From contig NZ_VDZU01000001.1 in NCBI RefSeq assembly GCF_007673525.1, positions 310,001 to 374,000 on the forward strand: a stretch of 64,000 nucleotides of DNA, given 5' to 3'. The position numbers and the translations under genes were made by a program. Shown piece by piece: positions 1 to 9,107 of the stretch. This stretch comes from Fictibacillus phosphorivorans (lineage in GTDB: Bacteria; Bacillota; Bacilli; Bacillales; Fictibacillaceae). Within the stretch, counting starts at the first letter, position 1. Each line of letters begins with the position of its first letter. Under the pieces are notes generated by a model. The model saw only the letters and a program-made list of their open reading frames with translations. It was not told the DNA's origin and searched no databases.

Positions 1-1
1 C

Positions 2-1387
2 GATAACTTGGACAACGGACGCAAGTATTATTTTGCAGTCGTTGCAATCGATAAAAACAACAATGAATCTCTAAAAACAGAATCAAAAGCCGCGATTCCG
101 CATGTGGCGTTAAAGAACGGAAACTATAGCATTTCAAATGTAACAGCGTTAAAGAATGGCGTGATCGACCTATCTAAGCCACAAACCGTTACAGCAGATA
201 TCAAAATCACAGGTGAAACAGAGACGGATCTTGCAGAAGGATTACAGAGTGAGCTGCAAGTAAAAGAGCCAGGCAAGACGAACTGGACATCTCACAAAGG
301 AACGTACACCGCTCAAAACGGAGAATATAACACGTTTAGCGCAGATTTCTTACCTTTTAAAGAAGGAGCGTATCAATATCGTTACGCGTTCTCAACCGAT
401 CTAGGCAGAACGTGGGTCACAAGTGAAACAAAGACAGTTACCTTTACAAAAGGCGATGACACGACTGCTCCTGCAACATCTGTAACATTAGAAGAACCAG
501 CGCAAGAGTCAGGACAAGTGAATCTGAAGTGGTCTGTAGAAGGAGCGAACGAGCCTTATCTGTTCACGATCATTCGTGATGGAGAAGTTATTGACCAAGT
601 TCTTGATACGAGTACCACAACGTACAAAGATCTGAACGTAACGAACGGAAAAGTCTACAGTTACGAAGTTCACATCTACGACAAAGCCGGTAACAGCGTG
701 AAGTCGAACGCCGTTCAAGTAACACCAGATCTTGTTATGGTAAAAGTCACAATGAAAGTAAACGCACCAGCCTACACACCACAAGGCGTGGATGTTACGA
801 TGCCAGGTAGCAAGAACGGCTGGAACACTGGCGCGTGGAAGATGACGCGTGGCGGCGCTGTAACAAATGATTATGAATATACGTTCGAAGCGCAAGAAGG
901 TGAAGTGATTACGTACAAATATGCAAAGAACAGCTCTTGGGATCAAGAGGGTCTTGCTGACCATACACCGAGTAATTCGAACGATGATGATGTAAGTTAT
1001 TACGGATACGGTGCAACAGGAACAGACCTGAGCTTTGTTGTTACGAACCAAGGTGGCAATGCGATGGTCGTTCAAGATAAGATCTTACGATGGATCGATA
1101 TGCCGGTTGTCGTTACCTCTCATACGGATGGTCAGACCGTAACTTCTGACACGATCACACTAAAAGGAAATGCCATCAAAGAAGGTGTGATGACGATTAA
1201 CGGTCAGCCGGTTACGATTAATGATGACATGACGTTCTCACACACGGTGAACTTGAGTGCAGGAGAGAACAAGCTGAACATTCATATCGAACCGTCAGAA
1301 GAAAACAAAACTACTATTTTCAAAAATGACGGCGGCGCGATTGGAAAGAACACGAAAGATATCGTTATGACGATTAATAAGAATTAG
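2..1387 (+). CDS. C-terminal part of a secreted starch-degrading enzyme-like protein (partial)
   Basis: The reading frame is open from the first bases, so the gene starts outside the window; about 461 residues remain. The visible part is built of extracellular beta-sandwich modules. A fibronectin type III end (NGRKYYFAVVAID) comes first. A second Fn3-like unit follows at about residues 155-240 (SYEVHIYDKAGNS), then a starch-binding-like module (TMPGSKNGWNTGAWKM, residues ~262-350) and a bacterial Ig-like tail. This order resembles the C-terminal half of Bacillus amylopullulanases and alpha-amylase-pullulanases, but no catalytic domain is visible, so the enzyme identity is an inference. No LPXTG anchor is seen, so it is probably released from the cell. 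A strong hairpin terminator follows the stop. Confidence 0.6.
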   Translation, partial: DNLDNGRKYYFAVVAIDKNNNESLKTESKAAIPHVALKNGNYSISNVTALKNGVIDLSKPQTVTADIKITGETETDLAEGLQSELQVKEPGKTNWTSHKGTYTAQNGEYNTFSADFLPFKEGAYQYRYAFSTDLGRTWVTSETKTVTFTKGDDTTAPATSVTLEEPAQESGQVNLKWSVEGANEPYLFTIIRDGEVIDQVLDTSTTTYKDLNVTNGKVYSYEVHIYDKAGNSVKSNAVQVTPDLVMVKVTMKVNAPAYTPQGVDVTMPGSKNGWNTGAWKMTRGGAVTNDYEYTFEAQEGEVITYKYAKNSSWDQEGLADHTPSNSNDDDVSYYGYGATGTDLSFVVTNQGGNAMVVQDKILRWIDMPVVVTSHTDGQTVTSDTITLKGNAIKEGVMTINGQPVTINDDMTFSHTVNLSAGENKLNIHIEPSEENKTTIFKNDGGAIGKNTKDIVMTINKN

Positions 1388-1395
1388 TTTGGAAG

Positions 1396-1430
1396 GATGC
1401 TGCTTCTCTTGAGGAGCGGCATCTTTTTTT
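1396..1430 (+). terminator. Rho-independent terminator of the secreted starch-enzyme-like gene
   Basis: A nearly perfect stem of about 14 bp (GATGC-GCT-CTC paired with GAG-AGC-GCATC, with single mismatches) has a 2-nt loop and is followed by seven T residues. It lies 9 nt after the stop codon. Confidence 0.85.
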
Positions 1431-1439
1431 ATACAAAAA

Positions 1440-1470
1440 ACGAGTAATTCCATAAGGAGTACTCGTTTTT
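1440..1470. terminator. Bidirectional terminator between convergent genes
   Basis: The inverted repeat ACGAGTA / TACTCGT is flanked by an A-run on the left and a T-run on the right, so it can terminate transcription from either side. It serves the minus-strand small gene that ends at 1477. Confidence 0.7.
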
Positions 1471-1476
1471 AAATAT

Positions 1477-1746
1477 CTAATTCTGATACTTCTTTAAAAT
1501 GTTACCGGTCACATGTTTTACATCTTTATTACTTCTCTTCGCCTCAGCATACCTCTCATAATCCTCAGCTGAAACCTCCAACAAGAAGCTTTTCGGAAAA
1601 ATATATGGTTTTCCTTTATCTTGTTCGTCAAGATTGTTTAACACTTCCAGCTCGTCTTCGTTCTCCTTGTTGCGTTCAGGATCATATACAAACATCTTTC
1701 CATACTCTTCTTCTACACTTTTGTTCACATTGATAAAATACTTCAT
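1477..1746 (-). CDS. Small conserved-looking hypothetical protein (89 aa)
   Basis: An 89-residue, acidic, soluble protein (rich in E, D, K) with no signal peptide or membrane segment. A good ribosome binding site (AGGAG, about 9 nt before the ATG) and a terminator at its end support a real gene. I do not recognise the family. It stands alone between two convergent or divergent neighbours and no function can be inferred. Confidence 0.6.
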   Translation of the reverse strand: MKYFINVNKSVEEEYGKMFVYDPERNKENEDELEVLNNLDEQDKGKPYIFPKSFLLEVSAEDYERYAEAKRSNKDVKHVTGNILKKYQN

Positions 1747-1948
1747 TCACAAAACACTCCTGTTCTTTTGATTATGTCAATGTTATTCCCTAGACACGCT
1801 GTCATCAGACATATAAAGACACAAAAAGGGAAGATAACCTATAAAAATTGTACAAGCACGACTCGTCATATTTCGAACTTTGTCCCGATAAGATGTAAAG
1901 AGAGCCTGACAAGTCCAGGCTTATCAAACGGAAAGGGAGTTGGAAGTA

Positions 1949-3247
1949 ATGAAAACTGCGGGTTCTTGGTCTCATTCGTTAAAATTTCTTTTGTTCAGTG
2001 CAGTTGGTATTTTCATGTTCTTCATTCCGATCACAGTGAAAGGAAAGTCGTCGATCCCACTCGATCACCTTGTAACGTGGGTAAGAGATACGGCGGGTGA
2101 AGCAGTGCCACTCTATGCATTGCTCGTCATATTGCTCGGTGCTGTTTATCCGTTCTACACGAAAACGTGGAACAAAGACCGAGTCACAACTACGTTCTCT
2201 TTATTAAAAGTTGTAGGACTCGTTGCAGCTGTCCTGCTTTACTTTGAATGGGGGCCGAGCTGGTTAAGCGATCCGAACATGGGGCCGTTCTTATTTGAGA
2301 AACTCGTGATTCCTGTTGGATTGCTCGTTCCGCTCGGTGCCGTTTTTCTAGCGTTTATTGTTGGATATGGTCTGATGGAGTTCATTGGGGTGCTTGTGCA
2401 AAAAATCATGAGACCCATCTGGAAAACGCCGGGCAGATCAGCAGTCGATGCCGTCGCTTCATTTGTCGGCAGCTATTCGATCGGTCTACTTATCACGAAC
2501 CGCGTGTTTAAAGAAGGAAAGTATACGGTAAAAGAAGCAGCAATCATTGCAACAGGTTTCTCTACCGTTTCTGCAACGTTTATGATCATTGTGGCAAAAA
2601 CGTTAGGGCTTATGGAAATGTGGAACACCTACTTCTGGACGACGCTCGTTGTTACGTTCTTAGTAACGGCGATTACGGTTCGGATTCGTCCATTAAGCAG
2701 AATGGATGATACGTATGTTGGTGGGGAGGGACAGCCAGAGGAAGTCGTAAACGAGAAATACCTGCAAACTGCGTGGAGAAGCGCAATGGATTCTTCACAG
2801 AGCGCTCCGGCATTTTTGAACAATATCTGGTCTAACTTAAAAGACGGCTTCGTCATGGCGATGAGCATTCTGCCTTCCATCATGAGCGTAGGGCTGCTCG
2901 GCTTGCTGCTCGCCGAATACACGCCGGTATTTGACTGGATCGGCTACGTGTTTTATCCAATCACATGGGCACTGCAGCTTCCAGATGCCATGCTAGCAGC
3001 AAAAGCAGCTTCAATCGGTGTCGCTGAAATGTTCCTCCCAGCCCTCTTAGTAGCAGAGGCGGCACTTGTCACAAAGTTTGTAATCGGTGTCGTATCCGTA
3101 GCATCCATCCTATTCTTTTCCGCAAGCATTCCATGTGTATTATCAACAGAGATTCCGATCAGTGTACCTCAGCTCGTATGGATCTGGTTCCAGCGCACGG
3201 TTTTGGCATTGATTTTGGCCACTCCAATCGCGTATTTGTTGCTGTAG
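1949..3247 (+). CDS. yjiH: YjiH-type nucleoside-recognition (Gate domain) membrane protein
   Basis: A polytopic inner-membrane protein of 432 aa with about ten hydrophobic segments. It matches the YjiH family, which carries the Gate/nucleoside-recognition domain; the transported or sensed ligand of the family is not firmly known. Recognisable are the long membrane helices from residue ~10, the GGEGQPEEV hydrophilic loop near residue 256, and a second Gate-like half from ~residue 285 onward. The ATG at 1949 was preferred over the upstream TTG at 1940 because the purine-rich AGGGAG lies at a normal distance from it. It is monocistronic, with its own terminator. Confidence 0.8.
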   Translation: MKTAGSWSHSLKFLLFSAVGIFMFFIPITVKGKSSIPLDHLVTWVRDTAGEAVPLYALLVILLGAVYPFYTKTWNKDRVTTTFSLLKVVGLVAAVLLYFEWGPSWLSDPNMGPFLFEKLVIPVGLLVPLGAVFLAFIVGYGLMEFIGVLVQKIMRPIWKTPGRSAVDAVASFVGSYSIGLLITNRVFKEGKYTVKEAAIIATGFSTVSATFMIIVAKTLGLMEMWNTYFWTTLVVTFLVTAITVRIRPLSRMDDTYVGGEGQPEEVVNEKYLQTAWRSAMDSSQSAPAFLNNIWSNLKDGFVMAMSILPSIMSVGLLGLLLAEYTPVFDWIGYVFYPITWALQLPDAMLAAKAASIGVAEMFLPALLVAEAALVTKFVIGVVSVASILFFSASIPCVLSTEIPISVPQLVWIWFQRTVLALILATPIAYLLL

Positions 3248-3253
3248 AGATAT

Positions 3254-3290
3254 AAAGACGCTGCCTGAATATTTGGCAGCGTCTTTTTTA
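3254..3290 (+). terminator. Rho-independent terminator after yjiH
   Basis: An 11-bp stem AAGACGCTGCC / GGCAGCGTCTT with a T-run follows directly after the stop codon. Confidence 0.9.
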
Positions 3291-3476
3291 TTGTCTCTTC
3301 ACATAAATGGGTCTTGTTTTAGCTCAAAGAATGTTCAAGCTTGATTTATATCTATGATTTTTATAAAAAAATCCAAATTAAACGTCGTTCATGATTAAAT
3401 TTGAGCTAAATTATCATTTTTTATGGAAAATTAGATTGCTTTTTTAATGTGTGAAAGAGGGTTGAATGGTGTTAAA

Positions 3477-3621
3477 GCGAAACGGCAGATGTACTGAGCG
3501 AAACTATGGTCAGTTGGAGCGAAATAAAGGGTCTATGGGGCGAAACGGAGGGCGTTATGAGTGATAACCGGCTGAGTTTGAGCGAACGTGTAATAAATAT
3601 AAGAACACGTACCGTAAAAAC
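3477..3621. repeat. 21-bp-period phrase array (GCGAAA type) with 46-bp tail element
   Basis: In the 611-bp gene-free stretch 3248-3858 the phrase GCGAAA starts at 3477, 3498, 3519 and 3540, then a degenerate copy (GTGATA) at 3561 and GCGAAC at 3582. Every interval is exactly 21 bp. The filler between phrases differs in each unit, although several end in TTGGA or TTTGA. The last unit runs into a 46-bp block (3576-3621) that recurs, inverted, at 18451-18496 with 44 of 46 bases identical. The rest of the stretch is AT-rich and contains the promoter region of the next gene. Confidence 0.85.
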
Positions 3622-3858
3622 ACAATACATGTTAACTACAGGCCGAAAACATAACCAGGCTGAACATACCGATTATTAAGTGACCTCTTTATGTTGTTGG
3701 TGCTGGGAAATCCACCTCCATACTACATGTATATAAGCAATAATAAAACACATTTAAGAATAATAACATTTACTAAAATTATCAAAATATATCTTTATTT
3801 TTCCATTAATTATTGTATGATAATGAAAGTAGTGATATGAAATGACAGGGGAGAAGAC

Positions 3859-6198
3859 GTGTTGAAAAGGAAATTGAGCTCTTTGTTCTTAATGATGATT
3901 TTAGTAATTAGTAGTTTTCCTTTTACTAGTTTTGCAAACGGAGATTATCCAACGTATCAAAGTTTAACAGTTAGTCCTAAGGAAGCGGCATTAAATGAGC
4001 AGGTATGGTTTGATCTCTACGCACCAGATTCTGCCTATTTTATGTTAGAAGCACGCCTTACTTATCTTTCTCCACAGGGAGAGGAAAGAGTAATTGAGTT
4101 GTCTGGACCAGATCATTGGACAAGCCAGTTTACGGCAACGTCAATGGAAGAAGTGGGAACATGGGAGCTTCAAAGCATTTATCTATATGATGATAGCTAT
4201 AACAGCAGTACATTTTCACGAGAACAAATTGATCAGCCCGAAAACTATGATTTTACTATATTGAACGAAGTGAAAAATCCCGATGTAACAGCACCAACAA
4301 TAGATGCAATTACATTTGATAAAGAAGAAGTAGAAGCGGGCGGCTTTACCAAAGTAACGGTAACCGCAAGTGATGAGTCGGGGATAGATTCAGAATCTAT
4401 TAATCTAGCTCTTTTCAACACAACCGCTCGGGGATATGAGTATGTATTTAACTTTGTAAAATCAGGAGAAGGAACATACGAAGCAACATGGTGGGTTCCG
4501 CCATATAGTGATTCAGGCGAGTGGAGAGTAAGCTGGATCAATGCATCTGACAGGATAGGAAATCAATATTATTGGGATAACTTAAATGGTGAAGAGTATC
4601 CGGCATCATTCGGCACAATTCAAGTGAAGAATAATAATCCAGACCACACAGCACCAACCGTATCTAGTATTCGATTTGATAAGGAAGTCGTTGATGCAGG
4701 TCAAGAGAACACCATTACCCTTCATGCTGAGGATGATCTGTCTGGTATTAACTATCTGTCGGTTGAATTAAGGAACTCTTTTAATCAAAGAATCTATGTT
4801 GATGGTATTTACCCTAACGAAGACGGTGCATTCGCTACATCGTTCACAGTACCGTCTTATATGAAAAGTTCAACATTTAAGGTATGGAGTGTATATACAC
4901 AGGACAATGCCGGAAATGAGGATCATCAGTTTTATGAAGAAGATTACCCGGATGAATTTGACTCTTTTGCAATAAAAAATTCAAACGAAGATAATCAAGC
5001 ACCAGCAATTCAAGAAATAACTTTTGAAAAAGATATGGTTAGGTCAGAAGAAACAAATGCGGTTAGAGTTGTAGCTAGTGATGATAACAGCGGAGTAGAA
5101 AATATTGAAATCTTTTTAGAAGGTCCAACTGGAAGAGGAAAAACAAGTTCAAACCTCTATGTAGATGAAGAAGGCAACTTTAGAGGAGACTTCTATATTC
5201 CTCCCTTTACGGAACCTGGTGAGTGGAGAGTTAGTCAAATTATTGCTAAAGACTTTGCAGGAAATGTTTTAGATGCAAAATATTCACCTGAAAACTATCC
5301 AAATACATTCAGTAAATTTATGGTTGAATCCGATAATTTTGATACAACACCAGCAACTGTAAACAAAATAGTATTTGAGAAGCCTGAGGTAAAAGGTAAC
5401 GAGGAAGCAAGATTGACGGTTTACGCAGAGGATACTCAAACTGTCCCCGCCTTTGTTGAGGTAGAACTTATAAGTCCAAGTGGTCAGCAATCCATTAAAG
5501 GCAACACCGATTATTTAGATGAAAGTGGATTAATGCACATTGGAATCTCTGTTCCAGAGGATGCCGAACATGGTGAATGGCTTGTAAAACGAGTATGGAT
5601 CTTTGACTTGGCCGGAAACGAAGCTATATACACATACAATGCAGAAGATTACCCTGCTGAATTCGGGAAGTTGTTTATAAATAATGATACAGTTGCACCG
5701 GATGCACCTATAGTGAATGAAGTAAGCGATAAGCATACAGAGGTAAAAGGAACAGCAGAATCAATGTCAACCATCGTAATACTTGCGAACGGTGAGTTGT
5801 TGTCAGAAGGGCGAGCGACAGAGGAAGGGGTGTTTACAGTTGAAATCCCAGTTCAAAAAGCGGGTACTGTATTAGAAGTAACATCAACTGATTCAGTTGG
5901 CAACGAATCTGAAGTAACAACTGTAACGGTAGTTGATAAAACGGCACCGGATGCACCAATTTTAACTTCAGTAACAAAGGAAGCTGTAGCTGGAACAGCA
6001 GAAATTAATTCAACTATTTTTGTGAAAGATGCTGAAGGCAATGTGATTTCTTTTGCTGCAACAGATGAAAATGGAAACTTCATAGTGAAAATGGAGAAAC
6101 AGAAGAATCATTCTGTCATTTTTGTAAGTGCAGCAGATTCTGCTAAAAACGAAAGTGAAGTAGTTAAGATTCTTATTAAAGAAGGCAGAAAATTTTAA
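3859..6198 (+). CDS. Secreted multi-domain Ig-like repeat protein (779 aa)
   Basis: An exported protein: a lysine/arginine start followed by a hydrophobic stretch and a likely cleavage after SFA-N (residues ~1-26). Four diverged repeats of about 115 aa follow (residues ~140-620), each opening with APT/TPA and FDKE/FEK and ending with a YP-FxxFxV-like strand. Two shorter Ig-like modules of about 80 aa come next, each starting PDAPI and closing with STDSVGNES or AADSAKNES. No LPXTG, lysin or catalytic motif is visible, so a surface or matrix adhesion role is only a guess. The start is GTG at 3859; the adjacent TTG at 3862 is equally possible with the AGGGGAG site. It is monocistronic. Confidence 0.75.
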   Translation: MLKRKLSSLFLMMILVISSFPFTSFANGDYPTYQSLTVSPKEAALNEQVWFDLYAPDSAYFMLEARLTYLSPQGEERVIELSGPDHWTSQFTATSMEEVGTWELQSIYLYDDSYNSSTFSREQIDQPENYDFTILNEVKNPDVTAPTIDAITFDKEEVEAGGFTKVTVTASDESGIDSESINLALFNTTARGYEYVFNFVKSGEGTYEATWWVPPYSDSGEWRVSWINASDRIGNQYYWDNLNGEEYPASFGTIQVKNNNPDHTAPTVSSIRFDKEVVDAGQENTITLHAEDDLSGINYLSVELRNSFNQRIYVDGIYPNEDGAFATSFTVPSYMKSSTFKVWSVYTQDNAGNEDHQFYEEDYPDEFDSFAIKNSNEDNQAPAIQEITFEKDMVRSEETNAVRVVASDDNSGVENIEIFLEGPTGRGKTSSNLYVDEEGNFRGDFYIPPFTEPGEWRVSQIIAKDFAGNVLDAKYSPENYPNTFSKFMVESDNFDTTPATVNKIVFEKPEVKGNEEARLTVYAEDTQTVPAFVEVELISPSGQQSIKGNTDYLDESGLMHIGISVPEDAEHGEWLVKRVWIFDLAGNEAIYTYNAEDYPAEFGKLFINNDTVAPDAPIVNEVSDKHTEVKGTAESMSTIVILANGELLSEGRATEEGVFTVEIPVQKAGTVLEVTSTDSVGNESEVTTVTVVDKTAPDAPILTSVTKEAVAGTAEINSTIFVKDAEGNVISFAATDENGNFIVKMEKQKNHSVIFVSAADSAKNESEVVKILIKEGRKF

Positions 6199-6231
6199 TT
6201 GGATTTCGTTTCACCTATTATGTGACATCTA

Positions 6232-6260
6232 TTGTTATGAACGCAAGTTAACGATAAAAT
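6232..6260 (+). promoter_or_regulatory. Likely sigma-A promoter of the thi operon
   Basis: TTGTTA and TAAAAT are separated by 17 bp, and transcription would begin about 20-25 nt before the TPP aptamer. Confidence 0.55.
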
Positions 6261-6288
6261 AGATGTACCAATAACAATTAAATAGTAT

Positions 6289-6386
6289 TTCACCACTAGG
6301 GGTGCCTTTGTTAAGGCTGAGATTAAAGTGAACTTTAAGACCCTTGGAACCTGATTTGGTTAGAACCAGCGTAGGGAAGTGGTGTG
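6289..6386 (+). ncRNA. TPP riboswitch (THI element)
   Basis: Hallmarks of the TPP aptamer are visible: the closing stem CACCACT / AGTGGTG, the conserved GGGGTGC...GGCTGAGA segment of the pyrimidine-sensing arm, and the ACCCTTGGAACCTGAT...GGTTAGAACCAGCGTAGGGAAG segments of the pyrophosphate-sensing arm. It precedes the thiazole biosynthesis operon and should shut it off when thiamine pyrophosphate is abundant. Confidence 0.95.
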
Positions 6387-6423
6387 TGGATCAGATACTT
6401 CGCTATAAATACTAAAAACTGTG

Positions 6424-6460
6424 AAACCACCTCTTTGCTGCTTAAAGGAGGTGGTTTTTT
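6424..6460 (+). terminator. Riboswitch expression platform: terminator whose 3' arm is also the tenI Shine-Dalgarno
   Basis: The stem AAACCACCTC / GAGGTGGTTT is followed by a T-run ending just before the tenI start. The descending arm contains AAAGGAGG, which is the only good ribosome binding site for the GTG at 6464. The hairpin could therefore stop transcription and also hide the binding site. Confidence 0.8.
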
Positions 6461-6463
6461 ATT

Positions 6464-7084
6464 GTGGAAAAACAGCTTCATGTGATTACTACGGGAAGGC
6501 AAAGCGTTGAAGAGTTAGTAACTATAGCGGAAAGCATTCATCCGTATATGACGATGCTGCATGTACGGGAAAAAACAAAGTCTGCCAAGGAAGTCAGTCA
6601 TCTTATCGAACGTCTTCAGAAAGCAGGAGTTCCTTTCACTAAAATCATTGTAAATGATCGAGTGGATGTGGCACTTTGCACAGGCGTAAAAGGTGTTCAG
6701 CTGACACATCACAGTTTAGATGTGTCACAAGTGAGAAGAGCTCTGCCTGAAATGATGATCGGCTGCTCCGTCCATTCCGTTTCAGAAGCACAGGATGTTG
6801 AACAAAACGGCGCCGACTTCATCATGTATGGTCATATTTTTAAGACGGCTTCTAAACGTGATGCGGAGCCAAGAGGGTTAGATCAGCTTCAACGTGTAGT
6901 AGATCAAACTACACTTCCGGTCATCGCGATCGGAGGCATCACACCAGAAAACGTACGGAATGTCATTAAAACAGGTGCATCTGGAATCGCCATCATGTCA
7001 GGCGTTTTAGAAGCAAAATCACCACTACAAGCTGTAAAACTGTACAAACAACAACTGGAGGTGTGGGATGCGCACAACGTATGA
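6464..7084 (+). CDS. tenI: Thiazole tautomerase TenI (ThiE-like fold)
   Basis: 206 aa with the (beta/alpha)8 thiamine-phosphate-synthase fold: an N-terminal HVITTGR strand, the VNDRVDVAL segment at ~residues 65-73, the phosphate-binding-type HIFKTASK region at ~124 and PVIAIGGI at ~152. TenI aromatises the thiazole carboxylate tautomer made by ThiG. As first gene of the thiazole operon, directly under the TPP riboswitch and upstream of thiO, it is much more likely TenI than ThiE; the two families are similar and the assignment rests partly on context. The start is GTG. It overlaps thiO by 17 nt. Confidence 0.85.
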   Translation: MEKQLHVITTGRQSVEELVTIAESIHPYMTMLHVREKTKSAKEVSHLIERLQKAGVPFTKIIVNDRVDVALCTGVKGVQLTHHSLDVSQVRRALPEMMIGCSVHSVSEAQDVEQNGADFIMYGHIFKTASKRDAEPRGLDQLQRVVDQTTLPVIAIGGITPENVRNVIKTGASGIAIMSGVLEAKSPLQAVKLYKQQLEVWDAHNV

Positions 7085-8135
7085 TGCCATCATTATTGGA
7101 GGCGGCGTGATCGGCTGTTCCATCGCCTATGAGCTTTGTAAACAAAACAAACGTGTGCTGCTTCTTGAAAAAGAAACCATAGGAAGCAAGGCGTCAAGTG
7201 CTGCAGCTGGCATGCTTGGTGCAGAGATGGAGTTTGAGACGAATCATCCCCTCTATCTACTAGCAAAAGAAAGTCGGGATTCCTTCAGTTCTTTATCACA
7301 GGAGCTTTTTAACGTTTGTGGAATAGACATCGAGTTAATTCAGGAGGGAATCTATGAACTTGCTTTTACAGAGGAAGAAGCGGTTGATTTAAAAAGAGAA
7401 GCGAGCAAGCGTCAAGATCAAGGGGAAGAAGTGTTCTGGGTCCCAGCACAAGACCTGCTTAGGAAAGAACCCTCGATATCCTCACTTGTAAAAGGAACTC
7501 TCTTTTATGCAAAAGATGCTCAAGTGTCACCTGTTAAACTTACCCAAGCTTTTTATCAATCAGCAAAAATTCTCGGAGCTGAAGTTAGAGAGCATACCAG
7601 TGTGGTTCAGCTTCTCCAAACTGGCAACAGGGTAACAGGTGTCGTAACAACAAAGGAAACGTTTCTTGCTGATTCCGTCATAGTAGCTTGTGGGGTGTGG
7701 AGCTCTGATCTAGAACCTTCACTAAAAATGGTGCCGGTAAAAGGGGAATGTCTTTCTTTTAAAACACAGCGTCCACTGCTCACAGGTACGGTAAAATACA
7801 AAAACTGTTACCTCGTTCCAAAGCGGGAAAACCGAATTTTTGTTGGCGCGACAAGTACACCACACGTCTTTGATGAAGAAGTTACATTTTCAGGTCTCTT
7901 TGAATTGATGGAGAAGACAAAACAGATCGTTCCTGAACTAAGTGGTGCTAGTTTTGAAAAAGCATGGGGAGGCATCAGGCCCCAAACGCTATCTGGTAAA
8001 CCTTATATCGGTCCTTCTCCACATAAAGAGGGGCTCATTCTTGCGACAGGACATTACCGAAACGGCATTCTGCTTTCCGCCATTACTGGAAAAAGGATTG
8101 CCGACTATATGAAAAGTGAGGTACACAGTTCGTGA
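7068..8135 (+). CDS. thiO: Glycine oxidase ThiO
   Basis: 355 aa, FAD-dependent D-amino-acid-oxidase-type protein. The dinucleotide-binding motif IIGGGVIGCSIAYEL is at the N-terminus, with ASSAAAGMLG (~residue 43) behind it, and a C-terminal WGGIRPQT...PYIGPSP...GHYRNGILL segment typical of ThiO. It oxidises glycine to dehydroglycine, the imine that ThiG needs for thiazole ring formation. The gene overlaps tenI upstream, and its stop overlaps the GTG start of thiS by 4 nt, so translation is probably coupled. Confidence 0.92.
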   Translation: MRTTYDAIIIGGGVIGCSIAYELCKQNKRVLLLEKETIGSKASSAAAGMLGAEMEFETNHPLYLLAKESRDSFSSLSQELFNVCGIDIELIQEGIYELAFTEEEAVDLKREASKRQDQGEEVFWVPAQDLLRKEPSISSLVKGTLFYAKDAQVSPVKLTQAFYQSAKILGAEVREHTSVVQLLQTGNRVTGVVTTKETFLADSVIVACGVWSSDLEPSLKMVPVKGECLSFKTQRPLLTGTVKYKNCYLVPKRENRIFVGATSTPHVFDEEVTFSGLFELMEKTKQIVPELSGASFEKAWGGIRPQTLSGKPYIGPSPHKEGLILATGHYRNGILLSAITGKRIADYMKSEVHSS

Positions 8136-8335
8136 AACTTATGATAAATGGAGAAGAGGTCATGGTGCCAAACTCTTTGCAGTCAATTACAGATTTGCTG
8201 AAGCACCTTAACTTACATGACCAAGTTGTGATTGCAGAAGTGAACGAAGATATTATTGATAATCAAAAACAAAGAGAAACTCAAATAAAAGAAAACGATA
8301 AGATCGAACTTGTTCGATTCGTTGGCGGAGGTTGA
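8132..8335 (+). CDS. thiS: Sulfur carrier protein ThiS
   Basis: 67-aa ubiquitin-like protein ending in VGGG. The C-terminal Gly-Gly is where ThiF adenylates and the thiocarboxylate forms; that sulfur ends up in the thiazole ring. Its size, the [10 protein letters not shown] opening strand and the position between thiO and thiG all agree. It starts with GTG in a GTGA overlap with thiO. Confidence 0.93.
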   Translation: MKLMINGEEVMVPNSLQSITDLLKHLNLHDQVVIAEVNEDIIDNQKQRETQIKENDKIELVRFVGGG

Positions 8336-8339
8336 TTGT

Positions 8340-9107
8340 ATGTTAAACATTGGACATTATTCCTTTTCATCACGATTACTTTTAGGTACAGGCAAATACC
8401 CGGACTTTAAAACACAAAAAGAAGCGGTAGAGGTATCTGGTTCTGAGATTTTGACGTTTGCAGTTCGTCGAATGAACATCTTTGAAGCGAGTCAGCCCAA
8501 CTTTTTAGAGATGCTTGATCTGAAAAAATACACATTGTTACCGAACACAGCAGGTGCGAAAACAGCGGCAGAAGCGGTTCGAATCGCAAAACTGGCGAAA
8601 GCATCGGGATTATGTGATATGGTAAAAGTAGAAGTCATCGGATGCGACAAAACGCTGCTGCCGGATCCAGTGGAAACGTTAAAAGCAACAGAAGAGCTTT
8701 TAAAAGAAGGATTCATCGTGCTTCCTTATACTTCAGATGATGTGGTCCTCGCTAGACGATTAGAAGAGCTGGGTTCACATGCGATCATGCCTGCCGCTTC
8801 TCCGATCGGTTCCGGGCAAGGAATCATCAACCCGCTTTATTTAAAATTCATCATCGAGCAAACGAAGGTCCCTGTTATTGTTGATGCAGGTATCGGCAGT
8901 GCGAGTGATGCGATGATCGCGATGGAACTCGGAGCAGACGGTGTGCTGTTAAATACTGCCGTTGCGGGTGCGAAGAATCCTGTGAAGATGGCCCTCGCGA
9001 TGAAAATGGCTGTAGAAGCAGGGCAGCTAGGGTATGAAGCGGGAAGAATCCCGAGAAAAGAAACGGCAACAGCGAGCAGTCCTTTAGAAGGGTTGAGTGT
9101 GAAGTGA
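8340..9107 (+). CDS. thiG: Thiazole synthase ThiG
   Basis: 255 aa, the normal ThiG length. Typical segments are [12 protein letters not shown] at the N-terminus, LTFAVRRMN (~residue 38), [15 protein letters not shown] (~66), the VKVEVIGC strand, and PIGSGQGI / [11 protein letters not shown] for substrate phosphate binding. It condenses dehydroglycine, 1-deoxyxylulose 5-phosphate and ThiS thiocarboxylate to the thiazole. The ATG at 8340 was chosen because GGAGG lies about 8 nt before it; a longer frame reads back into thiS. Confidence 0.95.
   Translation: MLNIGHYSFSSRLLLGTGKYPDFKTQKEAVEVSGSEILTFAVRRMNIFEASQPNFLEMLDLKKYTLLPNTAGAKTAAEAVRIAKLAKASGLCDMVKVEVIGCDKTLLPDPVETLKATEELLKEGFIVLPYTSDDVVLARRLEELGSHAIMPAASPIGSGQGIINPLYLKFIIEQTKVPVIVDAGIGSASDAMIAMELGADGVLLNTAVAGAKNPVKMALAMKMAVEAGQLGYEAGRIPRKETATASSPLEGLSVK

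Noticed and set aside
1768-2100. 110-aa open frame overlapping the start of the YjiH-type gene
   Set aside because: No usable ribosome binding site, composition unlike a protein, and it overlaps the clear membrane-protein gene in another frame.
3466-3564. 32-aa heptad-repeat ORF (ERN units) in the GCGAAA array
   Set aside because: 21 bp equals seven codons, so some frame stays open by chance. The equivalent frames in the other arrays contain stops, so coding is not the common explanation.
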